64,000 nucleotides of DNA from Methanomassiliicoccus sp. (GTDB lineage Archaea; Thermoplasmatota; Thermoplasmata; Methanomassiliicoccales; Methanomassiliicoccaceae), in contig JAAYAX010000013.1 in the NCBI GenBank assembly GCA_012719175.1, positions 140,187 through 204,186 on the forward strand, written 5' to 3'. The first letter of the stretch is position 1, and the number at the start of each line of letters is the position of its first letter. Of this stretch, positions 24,279 to 32,581 are shown piece after piece. The position numbers were made by a program, and so were the translations under genes. The notes under the pieces are model-generated. The model had not been told where the DNA came from and made no database searches. It saw only the letters and a list, made by a program, of their open reading frames with translations.

Positions 24279-27200
24279 CTACTCGAAAGGCACCATGCTG
24301 ATCGATGGCTGCAGCCGCTTCCAGTCGGTGACTGCTATGGTCATGTCGTTGTCCTTGGGGATCGTCAGCCCCGGGACATTCTGGTTCAGCTTCGCGCCCG
24401 TCGACTTGTCGAGCATGAACGCCCGGACCTCTATGTTGGAGCGGTCCGCCCCCTGGTTCCCCACTCGTATGAGCGAGAGGTCGGGAGAGGAAGCGATATC
24501 GATGTCGGAGCCTGGTCCGCCCCCCACACCGGTGACCGTCAGTGCTCTCGCCTGATCGCCTACCATCCGGCAGACGGAGAGGTCCACCCTCTTCTCCACC
24601 GCCGGGGAGAAGCGTAACAGGGTGCCGTCCGCTCCGATGGAGAGGGAATCCTCCTGCCCCGCCACCGTGTCCACGTTCTCCAAAGCGATGGACATGCCCT
24701 CGGGCATGATGGTGTTGAACGTGTACTTGCCGCCGGCAGTCCCCACGAACTTTCGCACGTAGGCCTCCCCCGGCGGCAGCATGTATCCTCCTTTGATCAG
24801 GTACAACGGATGACTTCCTGGAATCTCGCTCAGTATCTTGCCGCCGAAGGTGCCTGTCCTCTTGCCTTCGGCGTTCGTGACCTGCAGGTCCGCCGGGGAC
24901 AGGATGAAATCGACGATGAACCTGGTGAGTCCGAACGGACCACTGAAGGGCAGGTCCACATCGGACAGGTGATACCTTCCGTTGGTCATCATCCCCAGGG
25001 TCACCCCCTGCTCGAAATTGAACTGCGGGTTGGTCCCGTCGGGCAGGTAGTCGTACAATATCCTGTTCCCATCACGGCGGAAGCGGACCTTGGAGGTCGT
25101 TGTGACCGGATTGTTGCAGTCCCAGACGAACATCTCCACCCCGTCGAGGTCGGAGGTGGTGGACGAGCCGTCGGGCGTCAGCTGCGGCAGGGGCCGTCCG
25201 GTCGGGTACACGAACCGGTAGGGCATGACGCAGTGGGAGCGTCCCAGCTTATCGAAGTACCCGGAGTCCCACACCTCCCCCGATGGTATGAAGAAGAGGA
25301 GAGGCGCGTTCTGACGGTCCGTACCTCGTAAAAAGGTGGCCTCTATCTCCCGAGCCGACCTCTCGATCCTTTCCGCCTCCTCCCGCCCCTGATCATGGAA
25401 GGTCAGGAGCGCCTCCCTGCTGAGCAGCCGCCCGTGTATGGCCGTAAGGGCCTTGTGCACCTGGCCCTTCTGCAGCGTCACGGTGTCCTCCAATCCCTGC
25501 CACAGTCTATCGGCCACCATGGCGCTCATGGATGTGCAGAACCCCGTGGCCAATCCGCCGTTGGCCTCCCCCTTGAGGAAGTAATGGTAGAAGGCGTAGA
25601 AGGCCGCGGTGAGCACGGGATGTCCAAAGATGGGATCTAGGAGCTCGTGCCATACCTCTGCGGCACCGTAGGTGTCCTCATAGGTGCTCCAGTCGGGGAT
25701 CCCATCGGTGAAGTTCCTGAAACTTAGGTTGTGCTTTCCGTAGGTGAAGGGGATCTCCAGGATGCCGGGCAGGGACACCGTTCGCATGTTGCTCACCCGC
25801 CCGTCAGGGTTCCGCACCTGCACCTCCACCGTGCCACCAGAGCTTCCTATCCCGCCGGTCCCCGGCATGACGAACTTGAGGCTTGTAGCGGTGGACACCG
25901 TCGCGGGGATGGAGGCGCCGTTGACCAGCACCGAGGCCCCAGTGCTGAAGGCCCTCCCCGACACCTCGCCCTCCGCTCCCTGGACCAGCGCTCTGGCGAT
26001 AGGGTCCAGCTGTGGTTTGATTCCTACGTTGATGCGGTTGCTCACCACCCCGTCGCTCCTGCGGACGAACACCGCGGCTAATCCTCCCGTGGCGTTTATA
26101 GGTACAGTGATGGAGATGCTCTCGTCGGCGTTGACGGCCGGCGTGAGCTCGCTGGTACCGAGGACGACGCGGTCGTCGGTGGTGAAAGCGCTCCCTTTGA
26201 TGGTGAGCTTGTCTCCGGGGAAGACCTCGTCCGGAGCGATGTCGGTGATCCACGGGCGCGTGAGCTGCTCCTCCCATTCCTCCTCGGTGAACTCGAAGAA
26301 GGTGATGTCGCCATCGTCCCCGTCGCGGCTACCGTCCGCTCCCGCCGCCCCCGGCTGCCCGTTGGCGCCCTGAACGCCGTTCTTGGCATCGCGGCAGGTC
26401 TCCCCAGCCCCGCTGGCTCCTCCCCTGCCGCCAAGACCGCCGGGGCCTCCGTCCCCACCCCGACCCCGGGGGCCTCCCTGGTTCTTGATCTTGAAGGACC
26501 TGCTGGTCACGGTGGATTCCAGGGTTCCCTCGAGCACGCCGATGGTGATCTTGCCTCCGTTGGCGCCACGCCCTCCGGGACCGCCCGGACCTCCCGGGCC
26601 GCCGGAACCGCCGTTGCCGCCGTCCCCGGGGTCGCTGACGCATGTCCAGCCGAAGACCCAGATGCGTTTTCCGCCGCTGCCGTTGCCGCCGGAGCCTCCG
26701 CTCCCGCCCCGTTGTCCGCGGCCTCCTTTGATCCCTCCTTCGCCGTTCAGGTCGATGGTGGGGATGGCGTCCATGCTCTTGACCCAGATCTCGAGCTTGG
26801 GAGCGTGGTTCCCCGCGCGTCCGGCGATCCCGGTGCCGCCGGGGCTGCCATGTCCGCCGTCCAGGCCGTCCCTGGAGTCGGGCTTGGTCTGCACCCCGCT
26901 CCACCCTCGGCCATTGAGGTTGGGGTCGTCCGCCCTCGCCGGCGTGGCCCCACCCGGCCGGCTCCAGGTGATAGTGGCGTTGGGCCCGCACACTATCCTC
27001 TCAGCGATGATGTACAGGGTCTCCACATGTGAGTCGACCGTAAGCTTTATGTTCGTCAGGTCGAGGATTCCGGCTATGATCACCGAGCTATTCACTGGCA
27101 GGTTCTGGAGAACGAGCGTCTGAGGAGGTATGCTGGTGCTGATGGGCCATTTGAACGGCAGCGGCTCCTTGAGGGTCTCTAGGATCTTTGGGCTCCGTAT

Positions 27201-28328
27201 CTCCAGGGCCTCCCCTCTGATGGTGACGGAATCTGCGATCCTATCCAACGGCTCTCTGACCACCGCCACGCCCGCGCGCCCCACGGCCGCTCCCCGGACG
27301 GTCCGACCGACGAGCGCACCGCTGCGCGTGGTGGCTATCGTGCCTGTTCGGGTTACTGCCCTTCCCTCCTCCGGTCTGGTCTCGTGTACTATGGTAGCAC
27401 TGCGCTGCAGCACCTTTACGCTATGGCGGTTGGGCAGCATGGCGGCCAGCATCTCCTGCTTCTTGGCGGGCGTGGCCATCACGAACCGGTCCGGCACCGT
27501 CTTCCAATCGGTGATCGCCTTACCTTTCCGAGGTCCCACCAGCACCATGTTGGGCGTCATGGTCACCGGCTTGGTGACCTGGAACGTAGCGAGATCGTTG
27601 ATGCGCTCCACCCCAGCCGCGTTCATGATGTCCTTGATGTGCTGCAGTCGAGCAGCACTTTCGTCTACAAGCAGGCGGACGTGGACCTTGGTGAGACCCG
27701 TCCTCTGCGTGAAATCGGCCTTGATCTTGTCGGCCAGGGCCTGCTTCTCTTTGAGCAGGGCCGCGGTCACCGCCTTGTTCTTGACCTGAACATCGAACAT
27801 CTTGCCGTTGAAGGTGCTGCCCCCATCCACGGCCGCGCCCAGGACCATGCCTTTGGCCCCGATCTTCTTGGGCGGTGCCACATTGGTCTGTGAGCCCACG
27901 ACCTGCCCGTCGATCTCCAGCCCCAATGACCCTGCGTCGTCCCTCCATAATCTGATCTCGTACCTCTTATCAGGCTGGAGCAGCTTGTCCCCGCTGCGGA
28001 TGTCCACCTGCCCTCCTTCGGTGTGGATAGAACCTACGACCTGCCCATTAGGCTCCACGTACAGTTCTATGGCCGGGTCCTGGGAGACCAGGACCGATTG
28101 TCGCTGCGGCCCGATCCGGTCCAGCGCGATGCTGGCACTGATTGTGAACGATTTCAGCTCCTTGATATCGGGGCTCTCCGCGAACTCCAGACCCCCTCTG
28201 TCAAAGCTGACCGCGCCTCCTTGAAGCTGCACCTTGCTCGAGTCCTTTATATCGATGCCCTTGCTGGAACCATCGAAGACAGAGCTACCGTCATTTGCCA
28301 ACCTCAGTATTGTCTTAGCTGTCACCAA
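24279..28328 (-). CDS. Giant multidomain protein: LamG-like, collagen-like, IPT/TIG and putative cysteine-peptidase domains
   Basis: The 1349-residue protein has, in order: a LamG/concanavalin-like domain (about 1-200, with FTISASIALDRIGPQRQSVL and YEIRLWRDDAGSLGLEIDG); a linker; a short beta-helix-like segment; a glycine-rich collagen-like region (about 527-670); two IPT/TIG sandwiches (about 690-855, ITDIAPDEVFPGDKLTIKG); a helical domain with Cys931 (GFCTSMSAMVADRLW), His1032 (RSHCVMPYRFV) and Asp1070 (MFVWDCNNP), an order and spacing that fit a papain/NlpC-type peptidase; and a C-terminal beta domain. No signal peptide or membrane helix is seen. It lies about 207 nt downstream of the 202-residue gene and may form an operon with it. 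Start is TTG at 28328 or GTG at 28325, with GGGGGAT upstream. Confidence 0.7.
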   Translation of the reverse strand: MVTAKTILRLANDGSSVFDGSSKGIDIKDSSKVQLQGGAVSFDRGGLEFAESPDIKELKSFTISASIALDRIGPQRQSVLVSQDPAIELYVEPNGQVVGSIHTEGGQVDIRSGDKLLQPDKRYEIRLWRDDAGSLGLEIDGQVVGSQTNVAPPKKIGAKGMVLGAAVDGGSTFNGKMFDVQVKNKAVTAALLKEKQALADKIKADFTQRTGLTKVHVRLLVDESAARLQHIKDIMNAAGVERINDLATFQVTKPVTMTPNMVLVGPRKGKAITDWKTVPDRFVMATPAKKQEMLAAMLPNRHSVKVLQRSATIVHETRPEEGRAVTRTGTIATTRSGALVGRTVRGAAVGRAGVAVVREPLDRIADSVTIRGEALEIRSPKILETLKEPLPFKWPISTSIPPQTLVLQNLPVNSSVIIAGILDLTNIKLTVDSHVETLYIIAERIVCGPNATITWSRPGGATPARADDPNLNGRGWSGVQTKPDSRDGLDGGHGSPGGTGIAGRAGNHAPKLEIWVKSMDAIPTIDLNGEGGIKGGRGQRGGSGGSGGNGSGGKRIWVFGWTCVSDPGDGGNGGSGGPGGPGGPGGRGANGGKITIGVLEGTLESTVTSRSFKIKNQGGPRGRGGDGGPGGLGGRGGASGAGETCRDAKNGVQGANGQPGAAGADGSRDGDDGDITFFEFTEEEWEEQLTRPWITDIAPDEVFPGDKLTIKGSAFTTDDRVVLGTSELTPAVNADESISITVPINATGGLAAVFVRRSDGVVSNRINVGIKPQLDPIARALVQGAEGEVSGRAFSTGASVLVNGASIPATVSTATSLKFVMPGTGGIGSSGGTVEVQVRNPDGRVSNMRTVSLPGILEIPFTYGKHNLSFRNFTDGIPDWSTYEDTYGAAEVWHELLDPIFGHPVLTAAFYAFYHYFLKGEANGGLATGFCTSMSAMVADRLWQGLEDTVTLQKGQVHKALTAIHGRLLSREALLTFHDQGREEAERIERSAREIEATFLRGTDRQNAPLLFFIPSGEVWDSGYFDKLGRSHCVMPYRFVYPTGRPLPQLTPDGSSTTSDLDGVEMFVWDCNNPVTTTSKVRFRRDGNRILYDYLPDGTNPQFNFEQGVTLGMMTNGRYHLSDVDLPFSGPFGLTRFIVDFILSPADLQVTNAEGKRTGTFGGKILSEIPGSHPLYLIKGGYMLPPGEAYVRKFVGTAGGKYTFNTIMPEGMSIALENVDTVAGQEDSLSIGADGTLLRFSPAVEKRVDLSVCRMVGDQARALTVTGVGGGPGSDIDIASSPDLSLIRVGNQGADRSNIEVRAFMLDKSTGAKLNQNVPGLTIPKDNDMTIAVTDWKRLQPSISMVPFE
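26320..26750 (-). repeat. Collagen-like glycine-rich coding repeats
   Basis: Within the 1349-residue protein this segment encodes runs of Gly-Gly-X and Gly-X-Y triplets, for example GGSGGSGGNGSGG, GGPGGPGGPGGRGANGG and GGDGGPGGLGGRGGASG, interrupted by short non-repeat pieces. The DNA is correspondingly GC-rich and internally repetitive (ccgccg/cctcc on the plus strand). Such regions form flexible or triple-helical stalks. Confidence 0.75.
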
Positions 28329-28535
28329 TTGAAATCCCCCACAGTTCTTTTCCTCAACTCTCTGGAGCGAGAATGATTAATTGTTGGCCGCATGTTCTAT
28401 ATATCCTTAGTGAAAAAATATCGCTCCGACCAGTAGTCTGGATGCCCTCGCGGAGGGTGTTCATACGAACTTCCCGCGAGAGCTTCGGCTGAATGCAGGG
28501 AAAGGCTGTTCGAACGGTGGCGCCTGCGCTCTCCT

Positions 28536-29144
28536 CTATCCACCCATCTCGTCCGATGTGTACAGCGCGAGCAGCTCCTCGGCCTGCTTGCCGACCACCT
28601 CCAGGAACTCCTCTACGGACATCTCCTTGTTCGCTACCAGCGGCGGCGGGGTCGGTTCTATGGGCATGATGATGTCCTCGTTACCGTCATCGTCCTTTAA
28701 CCATAGGGCTACGATCCGCAGCGCCGGGATGGTAAGGACGCGGGCCTCGAAGTCCTTCCTCTGGACCACTTCCGTCTCCGTCACACTCGTTAAAGCTTTA
28801 CTGATCCCACGGACGTATGGACCTTCGTTGGTCTGAGCGAAGACCGGCTGCTCGTTCCGTTTCGTAAGGATGTCCACCGAGGCGATGACCTCCTGATCCT
28901 CCTTGAGCAGGTAACGCCATCCGACCTCCTTAGCCCGTTTCATGTCCCTCTCCCTCGCCAGGTCTTCCAGCCCCAGGTTGTATGTGGGTAGGGCCGACTG
29001 CACTTCGGGGATGCGGTCGGCGCGCTCCCTGCTCAACCGTGATAGGTTGGGGGTACGGAACGCCTGCTTGGCCATCATTTTTGTGAGGTTCGTCCTCATC
29101 ATCTCCTTGGCCTCTATGGGGTCCTTTCGCATCTTAATGGACAA
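28536..29144 (-). CDS. Unknown 202-residue protein coupled to the propeller-protease gene
   Basis: I do not recognise this family. The N-terminal 90 residues are strongly charged and mostly helical (many Arg, Lys and Glu), the middle (about 95-150) is a probable beta domain, then a proline-rich linker PIEPTPPPLV leads to an acidic helix (SVEEFLEVVGKQAEELLALY). There are no cysteines, signal peptide or membrane helices. The TTG start at 29144 follows a GGAGGTGAT ribosome site that overlaps the stop codon of the propeller-protease gene, so the two are translationally coupled. The position suggests a chaperone, adaptor or immunity partner for the protease; this is inference only. Confidence 0.72.
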   Translation of the reverse strand: MSIKMRKDPIEAKEMMRTNLTKMMAKQAFRTPNLSRLSRERADRIPEVQSALPTYNLGLEDLARERDMKRAKEVGWRYLLKEDQEVIASVDILTKRNEQPVFAQTNEGPYVRGISKALTSVTETEVVQRKDFEARVLTIPALRIVALWLKDDDGNEDIIMPIEPTPPPLVANKEMSVEEFLEVVGKQAEELLALYTSDEMGG

Positions 29145-29155
29145 ATCATCACCTC

Positions 29156-30697
29156 CTAAGGCTCCACCCGGTAACGGTGGGTGGTCGAACCTGTACCCTG
29201 ATAGGCGGTCTGCAGCACGTTCAGAGCAACGTCAGACGCTCCGAACCAGGGATCGTCCACGGCCACCATGTCCAGGTCGCTGTTGTATCCGTCGATGGCC
29301 ACGAAATGACCTCCACCTCCGGACCAGCCTATACGGACACATAGCGGGCGGTTGTTGTCGACGTCCTGACGGACATCGTTCATGGTGGGGGAGCCGGACG
29401 TCATGGACCTGAGATTGCCGGTACGTGTCAGCGCCCTATCGAGGAACCAGGGTACGTTGCAGTTGGTGCTCGATCCCTGGGTGCAGCAATCGGTCCTCCC
29501 CAGCTCCCCGTTAACGACCCGGCACTGGGTCCATGTGGTAGCATTATCAAAGAAGGCGGAGACGCTGGTTGAGACCGCCGCCCAGCACCAGTTGGTCTGC
29601 TGCTGTGCTTGCATAGCAAAGTTAATACGTCTCCACTCCGACCACCAGCCGTTGCTAGGCGATGTCTGCCAGGTATGCCATATCTTATCGTCAGGGGCGA
29701 CGCCGAACACCTCGATGCGGCCATCGGCGTTGCGGATAGCGGCCAGTTCCCTCAACCGGTCAACGTCCTGGAACATCATATGCCATCTGCCGACCCAGCC
29801 ATTGTTGGGTGCTGTCTGCCAGGTATGCCAGATCTGGTCCTGGGAGTTCGTTCCGAAGACCTCGAGGCGCCCATCATGGTTGCGCGTCACCGCCAGGTTC
29901 CGTAACCTGTCGGATTCGCTGTACAAGATGTTCCACCTGCCGACCCAACCATTGCTTGGCGAGGTCTGCCATGTGAACCATATCTGGTCCTGGGAGTTCG
30001 TTCCGAAGACCTCAAGGCGTCCGTCCTGGTTCTGCACCACCTGCAGGTTCCTGAGCCTGTCGGATTCGTTGTACAGGATATTCCACCTGCCGACCCAGCC
30101 GTTGTTGGGCGCCGTCTGCCAGGTATGCCAGATCTGGTCCTGGGAGTTCGTCCCGAACAGTTCCAGACGTCCGTCCTTGTTCTGTATGGCCACCAAGTTC
30201 TTCAACCGGTCGGCATCGCTGTACAAGATGTTCCAGCCTTCGTTCCAACCATTGCTCGGTGCCGTTTGCCAAGTATGCCATATCCTATCGTCCGACCCGA
30301 TGCCGAAGACCTCAAGGCGTCCGTCCTGGTTCTGCACGGCCGTCAGCGATTTTAAACGATGAGAGCTGCCGTGCATAAGGTTCCAACTACCGACCCATCC
30401 ATTGTTCGGTGCCGTTTGCCAGGTATGCCAGACCCTTCCATCTGGAGCGATGCCAAACACCTCAAGGCGGCCGTCCTTGTTCCGTGCCGCTGACAAAACG
30501 CGAAGACGGTCGACATCGCTGTATAATATATTCCACCTTCCAACCCATCCGTTGCTGGGTGCCGTCTGCCAGGTGAACCATATCTGGTCCTGAGAGTTCG
30601 TCCCGAAGACCTCAAGGCGCCCGTCCTGGTTCTGGACAACCTGCAGGTTCCTGAGCCGATCGCTACCGGTGTACAATTGTCCCCACGTTCTTACCAC
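29156..30697 (-). CDS. Seven-bladed PLL-like lectin propeller fused to an AvrRpt2/C39-like cysteine protease
   Basis: Residues about 1-350 contain seven near-identical 48-residue repeats of the type DGRLEVFGTNSQDQIWHTWQ, the blade motif of PLL-type fucose-binding propellers from Photorhabdus. Residues about 355-513 are a papain-like protease of the AvrRpt2 (C70)/C39 type, with Cys371 in QQQTNWCWAAVSTS, His464 in GGGGHFVAIDGY and Asp481/482 in MVAVDDPWFG. The product should bind glycans and cut proteins or a maturation site. There is no signal peptide. A TTAAATAG box about 27-34 nt upstream of the GTG at 30697 suggests a leaderless start. It is first in the cluster, followed after 11 nt by the 202-residue gene. 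Confidence 0.82.
   Translation of the reverse strand: MVRTWGQLYTGSDRLRNLQVVQNQDGRLEVFGTNSQDQIWFTWQTAPSNGWVGRWNILYSDVDRLRVLSAARNKDGRLEVFGIAPDGRVWHTWQTAPNNGWVGSWNLMHGSSHRLKSLTAVQNQDGRLEVFGIGSDDRIWHTWQTAPSNGWNEGWNILYSDADRLKNLVAIQNKDGRLELFGTNSQDQIWHTWQTAPNNGWVGRWNILYNESDRLRNLQVVQNQDGRLEVFGTNSQDQIWFTWQTSPSNGWVGRWNILYSESDRLRNLAVTRNHDGRLEVFGTNSQDQIWHTWQTAPNNGWVGRWHMMFQDVDRLRELAAIRNADGRIEVFGVAPDDKIWHTWQTSPSNGWWSEWRRINFAMQAQQQTNWCWAAVSTSVSAFFDNATTWTQCRVVNGELGRTDCCTQGSSTNCNVPWFLDRALTRTGNLRSMTSGSPTMNDVRQDVDNNRPLCVRIGWSGGGGHFVAIDGYNSDLDMVAVDDPWFGASDVALNVLQTAYQGTGSTTHRYRVEP
29640..30665 (-). repeat. Seven tandem 144-bp coding repeats (propeller blades)
   Basis: Seven direct repeats of about 144 bp encode the blades. 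They share blocks such as gatctggtcctgggagttcg and cttggcgaggtctgccat with small changes. The high DNA identity between blades suggests recent duplication or gene conversion. Confidence 0.85.
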
Positions 30698-30723
30698 CCA
30701 GAATATTATTTTGAGTGCGAGAC

Positions 30724-30731
30724 TATTTAAT
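30724..30731 (-). promoter_or_regulatory. TATA box of the propeller-protease cluster
   Basis: On the minus strand TTAAATAG lies with its centre about 30 nt before the GTG at 30697, so the transcript should start at or very near that codon. The surrounding 30.7-31.0 kb is otherwise without a recognisable gene. Confidence 0.45.
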
Positions 30732-30996
30732 GATTGTTAAGACTCGGCTGAACTGGACAGGATGCATGCTTTTTCGTGGGGATGCACGGCATGATGTGGG
30801 AGCCTTATCGATAAAACCCGCGTTTTCATCCTTTAGAACGGCGCTTCATGAGCCGCTGCTGCTTGAAGCTGTATGTTGGGCTGACCCAATTGCGGCAGAA
30901 ACCGTCTTCTGGAACTTAATCAAGATATTATCCATGATCGAATATTTGCCGACGAGAACCTCGTGGCGATGCAGGGCGACTTGCAGTCGGTTGTGG

Positions 30997-31200
30997 TCAA
31001 CGAACGATCCGCAGGGCATTCATTTCTTCGAGAACCACTTCTATCTCGGTACCACAGTAAGGGCATCGTTGAAGGGGGATGTTGTCTAGCCAGCAACCGA
31101 AGGAAAAAATGAGATTACCCGCCTTATCAAGCTCTACCCCTCCCTCCTCAAGGCGCTTTTCCATGATCTCACAGCATATACGTATCTGACGCTTCCCCAT
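30997..31200 (-). CDS. Small zinc-finger-like protein (67 residues)
   Basis: The sequence has an N-terminal CC pair in RICCEIMEKRLEEGG and a C-terminal RCPYCGTEIE, a layout seen in small uncharacterised proteins of bacteria, archaea and viruses. It may bind one zinc ion. GGAGGT lies about 10 nt before the ATG at 31200, which supports a real gene. Function unknown; the AT-rich surroundings are typical of accessory DNA. Confidence 0.55.
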   Translation of the reverse strand: MGKRQIRICCEIMEKRLEEGGVELDKAGNLIFSFGCWLDNIPLQRCPYCGTEIEVVLEEMNALRIVR

Positions 31201-31637
31201 GATAACTCCGACCTCCAGATCATATTACCCATCCAAGTTGTTTTCAATGTTTATTTTATTATATAATATTACACTTTTAAAATTTCAATATTGGATATCA
31301 TTCTTAAATCAAGGCCATCCCGACCTGGCTGCATTCGGCCGTGACCAGCAGCATCCCTGATCTCGAACAAGGATGGGTAAGGAAAGGTCTGGAAGCAGTT
31401 TGTCCGGACCCGGAGAAAGTGATAGAGGACTGAGCATTTCCGTTCTTGTCCGTTACACCCATCAGCTTTCACATCGCCTCAACCTTGTTCTCGATGGGGA
31501 CGCTATAACTCTTCATTGCGATCTTTATGGGAGTATCGATACCCATTACATACGTTGCGGGGAGCGCATATGGATATGCGTGATCGTCCCGTGGAGCGGC
31601 CGATGACGTCATACCATTGATCGCTACCGGATATCTA
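31201..31637. other. AT-rich intergenic region, no gene seen
   Basis: The left part (31230-31290) is very AT-rich with TATATAATATTAC and probably holds the promoter of the 67-residue gene. Short open frames at 31269-31606 have no motifs or ribosome sites. Confidence 0.4.
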
Positions 31638-32231
31638 TTAGAGCCATGCCAATATCTGTGGCTCCGATCTCTCCGTCGTGGCCATGTCCTTCTTCTTAGG
31701 ATGGCCGAACACCAGGGGGGCGATCAATCTGTGGTCCTCCGGTACGTTCAGCTCCTTGAAGACCTCGGGTACGTATCCTAACGGTGATGCAAACCCGATC
31801 CAGCAGCTTCCGATGCCCATGGAGTGGGCCACTAGCATCATGTTCTCCGCGGCCAGAGAGCCGTCCTCGACCGGTGTGAAGGACGCCGGCGAACTGTAGA
31901 TCAATATGAGAACGGGGGCACCGTAGAAGATGTCAAAGGACGGTTTCGACAGTCTCTCGATGTAGTTCTCGAAAAAATGCTTCTTTTCAGGCGGGGCCTC
32001 GCTCATGGCCTTCTTCATGTTCTCCACGAACAAGGCCTTGGATATGTCGGAGTACTGCTTCTTCTTCTCGCTACTGGTTATAACGGCGAAACGCAGCGGT
32101 TGGCTGTTTGCGCCGTTCGGCGCATGCACTCCCGCCTTGATGATCTCTTTAATCTGTTCTTCCGAGATCGGCTCCTCGGTATAAGCTCTGACCGACCGTC
32201 TCCCATAGATGTTGTCCATGACCGCGTTCAT
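31638..32231 (-). CDS. Nitroreductase family protein
   Basis: A 197-residue FMN-binding protein. It shows the family opening YGRRSVRAYTEEPISEEQI, the FMN contact HAPNGANSQPLRFAVI, NMMLVAHSMGIGSCWIGF at about 131-148 and a C-terminal LIAPLVFGHPKKKD. These enzymes use NAD(P)H to reduce nitro compounds, quinones or flavins, normally as homodimers in the cytoplasm. An insertion of about 25 residues (FVENMKKAMSEAPPEKKHF) is typical of the anaerobe-type subgroup. Single gene. Confidence 0.88.
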   Translation of the reverse strand: MNAVMDNIYGRRSVRAYTEEPISEEQIKEIIKAGVHAPNGANSQPLRFAVITSSEKKKQYSDISKALFVENMKKAMSEAPPEKKHFFENYIERLSKPSFDIFYGAPVLILIYSSPASFTPVEDGSLAAENMMLVAHSMGIGSCWIGFASPLGYVPEVFKELNVPEDHRLIAPLVFGHPKKKDMATTERSEPQILAWL

Positions 32232-32581
32232 ATCGTTCCTCCGGGCTTAGATTGGCGACCGTGATATTTAGGGAATCGCCCCGTATGGCAGCGTCATCCA
32301 AGCATCGTTTCCACCGCACCCTGTAAGGCTTATGAGCCTCGTTCAAGGGAGAGCCATCGTTAACTTTCATGATTATTTTCCCCATGACCATTATTGATTT
32401 TTAAATTCATATTTGAATAATTACGTCCGTGCCTTGATATGTTCGCCAAAGACATCCTCTTCCGATTTCCGAAAACGGTAATCGAATACGAGGGATGTTG
32501 AAAGGCACGTAATACCGAAGCTCCTGCCGCAGTTTTCCAGATAAAACTGCCAATGGAGATGTTCTGAACAGGTGGGATGGG
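32232..32581. other. Intergenic region between divergent nitroreductase and MFS genes
   Basis: About 350 nt with AT-rich middle (32385-32425, TTTTTAAATTCATATTTGAA), probably promoters for one or both flanking genes. No coding pattern or RNA gene was recognised. Confidence 0.4.

Noticed and set aside
24153..24617. 154-codon plus-strand frame opposite the end of the giant gene
   Set aside because: Mostly antisense to the 1349-residue gene; its first part does not continue the KaiC-like remnant convincingly.
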